38,650 bases of DNA from Zygophlyctis sp. KS116 (Eukaryota > Chytridiomycota). Each line of letters begins with the position of its first letter. Position 1 is the stretch's first letter. Below are positions 1 through 10,900 of the stretch, piece by piece. The stretch spans positions 1-38,650 of the forward strand of contig BAAFSQ010000081.1 in the NCBI GenBank assembly GCA_054661495.1, given 5' to 3'. The notes beneath the pieces were generated by a model. It ran no database searches. It was not told where the DNA came from and was given only the letters and a program-made list of their open reading frames with translations. The position numbers and the translations under genes are program-made.

Positions 1-77
1 ATTCCATCAAATTGAAATGAGACTTTTTTCCTGGCTTTTATTTCTAGATCAAGTTGTTGCAGCAAATCGTCAAACAT
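1..77 (-). CDS. N-terminal fragment of an unrecognised protein (runs off the left edge)
   Basis: An ATG on the minus strand at 77-75 opens a frame that runs to the window edge without a stop (25 codons, beginning MFDDLLQQLDLEIKARKK). The peptide is hydrophilic and helix-prone, like the start of a real gene. It is divergent from the DPH4-like gene, and the two would share the 147 bp between 78 and 224. No family can be named from so short a piece. It could also be a chance open frame. Confidence 0.4.
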   Translation of the reverse strand, partial: MFDDLLQQLDLEIKARKKVSFQFDG

Positions 78-224
78 CCCTACCTTGCTCTAATTTGTTT
101 CTTCCTAGTGCCACCAGTGCCACCAAGTGACCTAGATTACACACACTAGGACTGGTACTCTTATATCCCTTTAGCTTTAAACAAAAAATTCTTGCAAGAA
201 AACAAAAATTTCCTTGTCTTATCA

Positions 225-551
225 ATGCTCCCACATGAGATTTTAGATGTGCCAGTAAACTCTAGCTCAACAGTCATTAAAAAAGCATATTTTTCTAAAA
301 TTAGAAAACAGCATCCGGACAAGGGAGGGGATGGCGATCAATTTGAGTTGGTTAATGATGCTTATCATTGTTTAAAAGATAATCCGGGTCTTGGGACAGT
401 CTATCAGACTATACAATTAAATGAATTATTAGTCAAGGATGGGGATTATTACTATACTTGTAAATGCTCATCACAAATTCAAGTCTACATTCAAGAATTA
501 AATTCAGTCTATGAATGTTGTACTTGTTCAAATACATTTACAATTTCATAG
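225..551 (+). CDS. DPH4: DPH4/DNAJC24-like J-domain protein with CSL zinc finger
   Basis: A 108-residue single-exon protein. The J domain fills residues 1-55, with the HPD motif at the end of helix II (KQHPDKGG). The C-terminal half has two cysteine pairs (CKC near residue 80 and CCTC near 100) spaced as in a CSL-type zinc finger. J domain plus CSL finger is the DPH4 architecture. In that family the protein supplies an electron-carrying iron site for the first step of diphthamide synthesis on elongation factor 2, and it stimulates Hsp70. The first ATG of the frame is at 225. Codons upstream stay open but have no ATG. The PKA gene starts 50 bp downstream on the same strand. Confidence 0.85.
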   Translation: MLPHEILDVPVNSSSTVIKKAYFSKIRKQHPDKGGDGDQFELVNDAYHCLKDNPGLGTVYQTIQLNELLVKDGDYYYTCKCSSQIQVYIQELNSVYECCTCSNTFTIS

Positions 552-601
552 TCCGGAGATTTTCTTCTGATTATCCCGAAGTTCTACATTCTCAAGGACT
601 A

Positions 602-1661
602 ATGGAAGAAACTGAAAAGTTTGTGACTAATGGGAATCAATTGGGATATACAATTTCGGATTTTCAATTTTTAAAGACTCTAGGTAATTATATAAATCTA
701 AAATTATTAGGAACTGGGACGTTTGGAAGAGTCTTTTTGTCAAAATTAAAAGATAAGGATCAATATTTTGCAATGAAAATGCTTAAAAAAGTAGAAGTTA
801 TTAGACTTAAACAAGTCGAACATATAAACTCTGAAAGAATTATTTTGGCTCAGATTAAATTTCCTTTTATTGTCAATTTACTATGTACATTTGAAGATAT
901 TCAACACATTTATATGCTACTAGAATATGTGGTTGGAGGGGAATTGTTTTCTCATTTGAGAAGAGCTGGAAGGTTTGGAAATGAAATGACACGGTTTTAT
1001 GCTGCGGAGATTACTCTGGCAATTGGGTTTTTACATTCTAAAAATATTATTTATAGAGATTTGAAACCAGAAAATTTATTGTTGGATCATAAAGGGCATA
1101 TCAAAATTACAGATTTTGGTTTTGCTAAAAAGGTTAAAGATATGACATGGACATTATGTGGCACTCCAGAATATTTAGCTCCAGAAATAATTCAATCTAA
1201 AGGTCATGGTAAACCGGTAGACTGGTGGGCTTTAGGAATTCTCATTTTTGAAATGTTGGCAGGTTATCCGCCATTTTATGATGAAAGTCCTTTTGGGATT
1301 TATGAAAAAATTCTTGCTGGTAAAATATCTTTTCCAATGCATTTTGATGAGAATGCAAAAGATTTAATTCGGAAACTGTTGACAGATGATCGTTCAAAGA
1401 GATTAGGAAATTTAAGAGTAATTTTACTTAATCTAAATAATGCAGTCTGGGTCAGAAGATGTAAAGAAACACAAATGGTTTAAAAATGTCAATTGGGATG
1501 CAATTTTGGCTAAAAATATTAAACCTCCAATCATTCCAGTTTGTAGTCATCCTGGTGATACTAGAAATTTTGAAGAGTATCCAGAAGAACCACCTCTACA
1601 AGATTCTTCACAAATAACGGCTATGTTGGAACCGTATCAAAAATTATTCAAGGAATTTTGA
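602..1661 (+). CDS. cAMP-dependent protein kinase (PKA) catalytic subunit
   Basis: Exons 602-683, 711-1417 and 1446-1661 give 334 residues. An AGC kinase: glycine loop GTGTFG (restored only when the 27-nt intron 684-710 is removed), ATP lysine in FAMK, catalytic YRDLKPEN, DFG, activation segment TWTLCGTPEYLAPE, and a C-tail that ends exactly at FxxF (LFKEF), as PKA does. PKA phosphorylates Ser/Thr in basic sites when cAMP releases its regulatory subunit. The short N-terminus before the kinase domain (about 20 residues) fits a minimal PKA. ATG 602 is chosen because earlier in-frame sequence overlaps the DPH4 gene. The 28-nt intron 1418-1445 joins RLGNLR to SGSEDVKKH. A cyclic-nucleotide phosphodiesterase lies in the same window at 19.8-22.6 kb. 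Confidence 0.95.
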
Positions 1662-1695
1662 ATAAAAAATTAATAGAATTTAAAAAAAAAGTATA

Positions 1696-2720
1696 TTATT
1701 CTATTTTTCTCTTTTTAGTATAAATCCATGGCCAGATCATTTCTAATATAGGAAATTTACCCTTTGAGTAAATATTTCTTAGATTTTTAGTATCTGTAAT
1801 CTTAATTTTTGGAGATTTTGATGCCTTTTCTAAAATATCTAGATTGATTTCCATTCCTTGCTGATTACATTCAAATATTAATTGTTCCATAAACACAGGT
1901 TCGTGTTTAAGTGATTCATTTAGCTCATCCCACTTTATATATTCATTTAAAGTTTGTCCTCTAAAAGATGGGTAAAGTGCAAAGAGTGAAAAAACAGAAA
2001 CCATAAAACTAGCAAATCCCACAAAAAGAAACCAACCGCTTTCCATTGGATAGAATGAAAAAATCAAGCTAAATTTCTTCCATCCAATAAATTCTTTAAC
2101 AATTAATCCTCCTTTATGATTAACAAATTTATAACCAAGAGTTGCAAGATAAGTTGTAGTGATCCACGTGAGAAGTAAAAATAGTGTAAATAAGTAGAAA
2201 TTATTGTGTCCGACGCAATTATTAAGCCATACACAATGATGATCTTGTCTAGAAATACACCTGTTACAAACTGAACAGTGTTTTGATCTCGGTATTTTTA
2301 GGAATTTACACGTTCTGCATTCCTTTGGAGAGTATAGGATGTAATCGTAAGCGAAATTAGACATCAATTCCAAGTGATTTGCAGACTTTACGATCCCAGG
2401 ATCAGATGAACAACCCAACGCAAAAACTAGATTTGTACAAAAAATTAAAATCGTAGAAATCACAGACTCTAGATCAGTAATTGAATCCCAGATTTCTGTA
2501 GCATAGAATCCTATGATTAAATGCGAAAAATACCATAAATTACACAGCAACTTAATACTAAGAAAAAAAATTGTCCTAATGGATTTGGGCCATTGATGTA
2601 CTTGATTATTCTGTTAAGATTCAATGCGATCGCAGCTAGAATGCATATTACAGCAATTACCAAGAAGAGCATACTACACCTTAACACAATAGACTCAAAA
2701 GCGTCTTTCCCATCAGCCAT
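1696..2720 (-). CDS. DHHC-type protein S-palmitoyltransferase, Swf1-like
   Basis: Exons 2720-2534 and 2510-1696 give 333 residues; the 23-nt intron is 2511-2533. A cysteine-rich zinc domain (CRTCKFLKIPRSKHCSVCNRC) leads into RQDHHCVWLNNCVGHNN, whose DHHC is the active site that carries the acyl group to substrate cysteines. Hydrophobic segments near residues 15-35, 55-90, 180-205 and 230-255 give the usual four-pass topology. The order and spacing look most like Swf1, the ER enzyme that acylates SNAREs and other single-span proteins, but subfamily assignment by eye is tentative. Convergent with PKA (34 bp between stops). The start codon is 16 bp below the stop of the WD40 gene. Confidence 0.9.
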
Positions 2721-2736
2721 ACATAAAATATATTAT

Positions 2737-5700
2737 TCATAATCCTGTAAAATCCAATTTTATTTTGGGAAGTTTGATCGTTTCAAGGTCAAAGGATTCG
2801 AGATTATGATAATATCTCTGTCCCTTGTCTTTTTTAACAGGAGCAAGTTTGCGCCTTGATGATTTTTTCAGTAAAGTCTCTTTTGCAAAGATTGATCTAG
2901 TGTACCAAGTATTCAGAAATGGAGCCAGATCGGAAGTTTCAGGGCGTAGTTCTTTGCCTGGATAAGGAATCGTACTGATTGAATTGAGCTTTACTATGCT
3001 TTCACGGATTGATTTGGGCTCTGAAACAGCTTCTTTTGAAACTTTTGGATCATCTTCCTCTTGCTTTTCTTCTTCCTCTTTTTTGGTTTCTTGCTCAGTG
3101 ATTAATTTGATATCAAATGGAATTTCACGGGTATTTCCAGTTGTATCATTCCAAGGATGATTTTGACCAAAAATTCCTAGAAATGATCCTTTTATCTAAT
3201 AATTAATTTAAAAATGAAAAAATACGTCAAAGAGTCTCACTGAACAGTCGGTCGAAGACGTTAAAATTAGATTCAAGTCTGGAACAAAGACAAGTCCTAC
3301 AATTGGTTCAACATGAGCTCTAAACTCTAGAGTTGGCTTTAAATGTACTTTGTCAATGTTGCTTTCAGTACAAAATTTTGATATATTCCAAATAGAGACG
3401 TGTCCGGATGTATCAGCACTTACAAGGATGGAATTAGAATCGTTTGATGCTAAACAATATATGCTTTCTGATCTGCCTCTTGTTCCATCAAACTGATAAA
3501 CTAGTTTTCCAAGATATATATCCCATAATCGAATAATACCATCAGATCCTGCACTCAAAAGGTTTCTATTATTCTTCAGTTTTGCCCTTTGATTAAGGAA
3601 AAGAACTATCTTGAGAATAGTAATAATATACCTTTGTCTATAGAGGGAGGCTTTTTAGACACAGTTTCATATTCAAATGGGTCTAAAGTGTGTATAATAT
3701 GTCCAGATTGTAAATTAGTAATGACAATTAGCCCATCATAACTTGAGGTTGCCATCATGTTCGGAAGACAAAAGGACATTGAAAGTATATCGTCTTTATG
3801 CCACATGGACTCCTGACCTTTACTAGGGAGAGAAGCAATTGGCAAAGATTCAAATTGATCTGTATGGTCTTCAAAAAGGGTGAGACGGCGATTCCACCCG
3901 GTTACTGCAATGCATTGCGTATCTCCAAAATCTACCCACTATTCGTCAAATCAGAGCCTACTTACTTCTATTGCGGTTACTTCCGTTTGATCTTCTTTTT
4001 TAAGTTCATGAAGTATCTTTCCTGTGTTGTAGTTCCAAATTCTTATTGAACCATCTGTTTTTAAAAAATAGATTTCTCACCTCTGCCACCGGTTACAAGC
4101 CTTCTGCCGGAAATATCAAATGCCATCGCTGTGATTTCACATACATGAGCGAAATATCTAAATGTTTTCATCCCAGAAAACAAATCCTAACGTTTTATTA
4201 TCAGAATAGCAATACCCACACATTTAGCACACCCCCATTACAACCACTTGCAACCAAATGGAACTCCTTACAATACAAGAGATTGCGTACCGGGAAATCA
4301 TGACTCTTGACATTATTCTGAAAAAACCTTTTTTCCCTGAGTTTGTATCTACGAATCATTGAGCTAGCTGCAATAAGTGATCCTCCAGATTCCTGACTGA
4401 ATTTGATACAAGTGATGATATTATCTGGCTTGTGAAATCCAGAGTCAGTAATGGTCTGCAGGCATTGATGATTTTTTAGATCCCACACTTTAATTTCTTT
4501 ATCCAGACTAACAGAAATAATCTGACTATTGCTCGAATTTATTTTAATATCCACTATTGGAGCTAAATGACCATCTAATACTGTGCAATAACTGTTAAGA
4601 TTTCTTGGATTATAAATTCGTAATTGACGATCTCGCCCGCCAGCCACAAGAGCAACAGTAAAAGAGCAATAGGAGAAGCAACTAACTCCCTTTGGAACAG
4701 AAATAGAAGAGCAGTTCCATCTACCATAGCTATCTTCAGCAGCAATTAGAAGAGAATCATCAGGATCAGCTGAACAACTTATTATACTCTTCAAACTATG
4801 ATAGTATCGGACTTTTGAAACCCAATCTGAATGCCCTTTTATTTTCTGTAAAGTTCCTAAGAGTGTTGAAGACTTACTGTTGATGGAATCCATTGGAATA
4901 TCCACGACTTTATCATTTTTCCGAGGACCTCGATCAGCTATCAATCGGTTTGGAAAGTCATATATGAAAATATTCCCAGTATCAGTTCCATAGACTAGAC
5001 GGCTTTTTTCCGATTCTAAATCATCAGAATCAGACCAAAAATGCATCGTTATAGCATTTTGATCCCTGAGATTGAAAACAAGAGTTTTTTCCAGAGTTGA
5101 AGAGTCTAATTCTAAAAATACACAGATTTACCATAAACGGCTATTTCATGATCATCAGTTGCTATCGCCAAGGAGTATAGATTTTCCATCAGCACAAAAT
5201 CAAGAGCCCATTTTTGACGGAATGAAGTCATAGCCTTGGATGACCCTTTGTTTCGATTAATGTCCAATCTTAAATCTTTAAAAAATAATATAATACCCGA
5301 CGTTTTTGAAGGATTTCAAGAGCCTAAAACTTTCACTCCAGTAACAGAGTGTGGCATCTTTGCTAACTGTAATAAATCTCTTTGTAGTTTGTGAATGGCT
5401 GATTTTCAATATGTTGTCCCTGTGAGGAGTAGATAGAGGTTCGGCGAATCGGAATGCACTGCCATAATCTATGCCGAAAAGCTGGTTATCTGATTCTTCC
5501 TGCATCAGTTTTCGTCCCTGTGCCCGCAGAAGCATGTAATCCGTAAAATCGTCCCAATCAATCAAGCCATCGGTATCAACATCAATCTTGTTAAAGAGAT
5601 GTCTGATCTGATCTTTGGAGATACCATTACCGATTACAGAGGAAAATGCTATAGAAAACTCCTCAAATCGGACTTGGCCTGTATGATTCTTTGAGATATC

Positions 5701-5941
5701 CTAAGATCAGAATATCAAGATTTACCATAAACTTTTGTAAAAGCAATTTAAAACTAAGCAAGTTTAGTTCCTTTTCTGCTCGATAATCAGAATCTTCCTT
5801 GATAACTGGCATCTTTGCATTTGATCTTAGCAGAACAGATGATTCAGCTGCATCTTCTCTAGACCTTTTAACGTCCAAAAGTAAATCTTTTGCTCTATTA
5901 ACAGTCTTAAGAACCTTGGAAATGCCAATTAATTCACTCAT
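2737..5941 (-). CDS. EF-hand and WD40-repeat protein, WDR49/CFAP337-like (axonemal)
   Basis: Nine exons (5941-5726, 5700-5297, 5268-5132, 5111-4216, 4186-4081, 4054-3966, 3938-3632, 3605-3226, 3195-2737) sum to 2994 nt, 997 residues. A helical N-terminus is followed by EF-hand loops (around residues 75-125; acidic loop DVDTDGLIDWDDF). About ten or more WD repeats follow (e.g. VTGGRDGSIRIW, LLSAGSDGIIRLWD, LTSSTDCSVRLFD). After the propeller comes IKGSFLGIFGQ, a block I associate with the WDR49/WDR64 group, then an acidic-basic tail rich in E and K. EF-hand plus double WD40 proteins of this type belong to the axoneme; that role here is inferred from the family and from CFAP65 nearby. The introns are 20-30 nt; 5112-5131 (20 nt) is the shortest in the window and 4055-4080 has the only GTG donor. 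Confidence 0.85.
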
Positions 5942-5971
5942 AAATATAAACTCTGATGACGTACTTAATAA

Positions 5972-7226
5972 CTATTCAAGAATAACGGACCAACTGGAAG
6001 GGATTTCTCCGTATTGTATACCCATTATAGTATCTCCTATACGCTTAGTCAATGGGCCTGCTTGATTCGATGGGTTTGAGGGATCTAAAGGGATTGCCTA
6101 AAATCAACTTATAAAAAAGATATTACCCAATCCTTGTCATCATAGCGAATGTTTTTGATTGGAGAAACAATAGCAGCAGTCCCTAGAAATTAATAATCTT
6201 GAATACCTGATCCAAACATTTCAATTAAACGGCCCTCTTGAATGGCTTTCGTTATTTCGGACATCTTGACAGATCTCTCAGACACTTTGAATTCATTCCA
6301 AGATTTTGTAAGAGAAAGAATAGAATCTCTTGTTACACCAGGAAGTATAGTTCCATCCAAAGGCGGAGTTACCAATTCACGAGTACCAGACTCATTTGTC
6401 CAGTATAAAAACAGATTCATTGTCCCCACTTTCCACCTTTTAATAAATAAATATACCTTCAGTTATATAATCTTCTTTTCCAAATAGCCATAAATTTTGC
6501 TGATAGCCTTCTTTAGTAACCTGAATTTGAGGCAAGATTCCTGGAGCATAATTACCCCCAACTTTACAATCCCCTGTACCTCCTGGCCAAGCTCTTACAA
6601 ATGATTTTGTAGCATATAATGACACTGCAGCAAATCCAGTTTTATAATAAGGACCAACAGGACAACTAAATATAAAAAATTTGTAATTACGCTATTACAA
6701 ACAGTTTTGCACGATTAGTTGGACCAACACCCAATGATTCCTGTGTACCAATTGCTGTTGGTCGAATATACAATGAATAGCCTCTTTGATCAGGAATCCA
6801 CCGTTCTTCCACCTTTAAAAATTCCTTTATACATTGCAACAATTGCTGTTTATCAAACGAGGGCAACGCTAATCTTTGACAAGACTTTAATAGCCTGGAC
6901 ATATTCATTCCTGGACGAAATAATCGTATTCTTCCTTCCTTATCCTTGTATGCCTTCATTCCTTCAAAGCATTCTATACCATAATGAAGACAAACAGATG
7001 AAGGATCAATAGCCAACTTAGCATACGGACGAATCTGCGGCGTTTCCCAACCTTTTTGTTACGCTTTGTATTTACCTTTTGTTGCTGACCAATCAATAGT
7101 CAGCATATGATCAGTAAATGTTTGACCAAAAACCAATTTAGGCAATGGAGTCAACTCTTTAATAGTTTTTGCCTTGGAAATACTCAACGCCGAAGCACTT
7201 AGAGATGAATAACGTTTAATAATCAT
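5972..7226 (-). CDS. BCAT: Branched-chain amino-acid aminotransferase (PLP, fold IV)
   Basis: Exons 7226-7076, 7051-6691, 6665-6457, 6428-6207, 6182-6127 and 6097-5972 give 374 residues. Family landmarks: [35 protein letters not shown], the PLP lysine (about K205) in [27 protein letters not shown], and [18 protein letters not shown]. The enzyme swaps the amino group between Leu/Ile/Val and 2-oxoglutarate. The first 20 residues are rich in Ser, Lys and Arg and lack acids, which would suit a mitochondrial presequence. The ATG is only 8 bp below the stop of the TRAPPC1 gene, and the stop is 30 bp above the start of the WD40 gene. Five introns of 24-29 nt; splice choice is fixed by the conserved blocks. 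Confidence 0.95.
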
Positions 7227-7234
7227 TTTTTGTG

Positions 7235-7792
7235 TCAAGGCTTTTCAAATCCAGGAACAGATCTTATAAACTTATCAACCAATGATTCAAATTGTGCATT
7301 CTGAATTTTAACTGGATCGGCCAGTTCTAATGGGTTTTTAACAACATATTCCACGTATAGATTATATAGATCTAGTAATACATCTTGTAAATTTGATATC
7401 GAATGACTGGTTAAAATTACAAATCTTTGAGAAGAAGGAGTTTCATAGAAATGTAGTTTGTAAACGTTTGTAGATAACGCCAAGTAACCATTAAACTGAT
7501 TAGCCAACTTATTTATAATATTCTTTAGAGAAAATACAATTCCATACACCAATTTAGAATCCTGTTCTACCTCTTTAGATTTAATTTCTTCCTCTTGATT
7601 ATCTATTCCATGAGAGAGAGATTTAGAAGCAATTTGTATATTAGAATGTGATAGTTTAGAGACATTAGATGGAGATTCAGTGGTATTTGTTACTGTTGGA
7701 GGAGCAACAGTCGAGGAAAGACGACTATTCCATTCTTGATAGTATGTACAAGAACAGTGGCGATTAAAGATGAAGAGTTTGTAGATTGTCAT
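7235..7792 (-). CDS. BET5: TRAPP subunit 1 (TRAPPC1/Bet5), longin fold
   Basis: A single-exon protein of 185 residues. The first strand (MTIYKLFIFNRHCSC, then YYQEWN) and the core (KLVYGIVFSLKNIINKL, YKLHFYETPSSQRFV) match Bet5/TRAPPC1. That subunit contributes to the catalytic face of TRAPP complexes, which tether ER-derived vesicles and activate the Rab Ypt1/Rab1. Compared with the usual 145-160 residues it carries a Ser/Thr-rich insert of about 50 residues (roughly 25-75) between the first strand and the core, a place where family members vary. It is the upstream member of a four-gene leftward run with 8, 30 and 16 bp between genes. Divergent from CFAP65. Confidence 0.9.
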   Translation of the reverse strand: MTIYKLFIFNRHCSCTYYQEWNSRLSSTVAPPTVTNTTESPSNVSKLSHSNIQIASKSLSHGIDNQEEEIKSKEVEQDSKLVYGIVFSLKNIINKLANQFNGYLALSTNVYKLHFYETPSSQRFVILTSHSISNLQDVLLDLYNLYVEYVVKNPLELADPVKIQNAQFESLVDKFIRSVPGFEKP

Positions 7793-7844
7793 TTTTCAAT
7801 AATTTTACACCAACAATTTTACTTTTTAAATTATGACGATTCAT

Positions 7845-7872
7845 GGTTGATGGTTGACGGTTGACGCTTGAT
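7845..7872. repeat. Four tandem 7-bp units (GGTTGAC-like) in the Bet5/CFAP65 divergent promoter
   Basis: GGTTGAT, GGTTGAC, GGTTGAC and GCTTGAT lie end to end. They sit in the middle of the 177 bp between the divergent starts of Bet5 (7792) and CFAP65 (7970). Position and tandem spacing would suit a transcription-factor site array. It does not match the RFX X-box known for ciliary genes. Function is inference. Confidence 0.4.
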
Positions 7873-7969
7873 CCAAAAAATGGGTTAACATAACTGGGAT
7901 TGATTAAAAATAATCTCAGAGATCAGAGGATCTAATATGCCACACGGCTATTAATGATGAGTCGCGCTT

Positions 7970-10900
7970 ATGACAGCGTTCGCGTCGAAAATGATTAGAG
8001 AAAGATCAGAACAGCCAACAGTTTTACGCTCACAGTCAAATTCACCACATGTGTCTGTGAGGCATTCGATGAGAGCTCCATTAGTGCCGACTCCCAATCG
8101 TCGTGAAAGAAGATGCGAGTTTGGTATTGATATGTTGGAATCAGTGGTGTTCGGACATTGGTAAAATATTCTTTTTCATTATCTTAGGGAACCTGGTGGC
8201 GAGAATGTAAAACAATTGATAGTTAAAAATGTACTCATGAAAACTCAAAAGATTAAATATAAACTCCCAAAAACTAGATATTTTTCAATGGAATTTCCAA
8301 AAACTGTTACATTGTCTGCTGGGATGAGTTGGACGATTCCAATTACATTTAGACCATTGGCAAAAGTAATTTAGATTTTTAACAATTAGGAGATTTATAA
8401 TGATTTTGTAGAATTTACAACAAGTTTTGGAAAATTTAATCTTCCAATCAAGGCAGTGCTGCCAGAACATGTTTTGGAATTTCCAAAACTTATAGATTTT
8501 GAATATTGCCCGGTTAAAGAAACAGCAACGAAAACCTTTGTACTTAAGAATACTGGTGAACTTGGTACGTCTTTTGAATGGGAAGTCTCCAATCCTTTTT
8601 CTATAATTCCTCAAAAAGGTTTTTTAGAATCAGGAAATCAAGCAATAATAAAAGTACAGTTTGATCCAAAGGTAAAAAATGTTGTATTTAATGTTAGATG
8701 GCTTGCTTTTTAGAAGCGACTGCATTATGTGTATTTGGGGATAAATCAAGATGGGAAAAAACTAAATCAGCTAAATCATTGAAAATTTCTGGTGTTGGAA
8801 AGTTTTCATTTTTAAGTATTGGAAAAGGGGATGGCATTTTCAATTTTGAAAGTGTATTTGTTGGAAAATCAGCCTCAAAAACTTTTAATTTACAAAACCC
8901 ATCGCTGGTAAAGAATGATATTCTTTTAAAACATAGGTTGAAGCTAAATTTTCAATTAAAGGTACTGAATTGGAATCCGAATCATATTTTGAATTTTCAA
9001 CGTATTCTGGAATTATTCCGCCTAATGCAAAAGTAGAAATTTCTGTAAATATCAAATAAGCTTATTCTTAGATAACGTTTAAACCTGTAGCCGCAGGTAT
9101 TGACTCAACTGAATATTTTACAATTTATTCAGTTTCTGGGAATAGTGTTCGTATAACATGTACTGGGATGGGAATCGGTACATAATTTTTTCTAATTATT
9201 TCTAGGTCCTTGTCTGGTATTAAGTAGTAATGTAGTAAATTTTGGTGATGTTGTTGCCGGTCAAACTGTAACAAGATCATTGACAATACAAAATACTACA
9301 AATAGCATTTCTTTTTATCAGTTTTTAACTGAAAAAAATGGAGTATTTCGGATTGATAAGCCTTTTGGAACATTGAAGCCATTTTCTTCTCTGGTGCTCA
9401 CATTGAAGTTTTCTGCGACTGAACCAATTAATTATTATAAAAGAATATTCTGTCTAGTAGAAAATCAAGATGGATTGGTATTTTTGCTTTCTAAAGATAG
9501 TATGTTGATCTCATTGGAACTGTATACACAGATAAAAGACGGCCTCCAACTTTTTCACCTAAATTCCTACTTAATTACCAAGAAAGAGTCAAAAACGGAT
9601 TATGGAATTATGGTCCTGAACATCTAGAAGATATGCTCAAAAATGATATTGTGAAATGCAATGATGGAAAATGGTCATTTGTAAATCCTGAAGACCAGGC
9701 CCAAGCACGTAATATCTAGTGTTCTAACATTTTAAGTAATACAAAAACCACTTGATCAAAATTATGATTTTGACAAAGTCGGCAGTGAATACTTTTTTGC
9801 AAATTCTGGTGCTAATCTTCCATGCACTCTTTTGGATACATATGTTGAATTTGGATCTTGCTCGCGGTATAGAATGGTCGAGTCACAGCCAATAAGAATT
9901 ACCAACAATACAACAGGAAAAATGAGCTGTGTCTGGGTGATGCCCGGCGAAGCTACAGGGTACTTCAATATCATTTAAAGTTCAAGAGAAGAATCACCAT
10001 TTGTCGTTTCGCCAAATTTTGCAGATATTCCAGCAAAATCAACGACTGAATTTAGAGTTCACTTTAGACCCACCATCGAGAATTCTTTTTATGGTGTTCA
10101 ACTGGAATGCTTTGTATTTTTCAAATCAATGCGAAGTTTTCGCTTGGTAAATGATGATACATTCACTCCACCATGGTGTTTGACACCTTTAGTCTCTGGA
10201 AACACGATACCAATTGGTGAGGATACATTTATTCCAAAGGTGACATTTGGGGAAACTCGGCTAGATTTTCCTGCTTGTCAAGTTCATCGTTCAATCTATC
10301 GAACTGTGAGAGTAACCAATACAGGGGATACTCCTGTTCGATTTTCTTTTCCAGATACCAAAGCTCAAAATAATGATTATGAAAAAGCTACTATTTTTGC
10401 CGTAAAGCCACGAGTTGGAATGTTAGATAGCAATGAATCACGGCTCATTCTATTTCGATTTTCTCCTACGGAACAGAAAATTTACAAAAATGTACTTAAA
10501 TGCCAATTCAATTCAGCTCTGACAAACGCTCATGTAGGCAATTTAATCTAATATTGTTAGGATTTAGAAGTCAGAGGGGAAGGTTGGCTACCCAAATTAA
10601 CATTTGATAATGGTGGACTACTTCGATATCGACCTACCTGCATAGGATCGATATCTGAGAAGAGATTCATGACACATAATTCTTCGAAAATAGTATTATA
10701 TTATGAGGTAATGTGTTTCTAATTTATAATTAGTGGAAAATACCCACTCAGTATCAATCATTCATTTCAATTAGTCCTTTGAAAGGTAAGCTGGCACCAA
10801 GTGAGACTGTTAAAATGACTTGTGTGTTTTATCCAAAAGACAATCAGAGCTGGGTCTTGAAAATCCCGTGTTATTATTATCATACGTGCAAAGAATCAGG

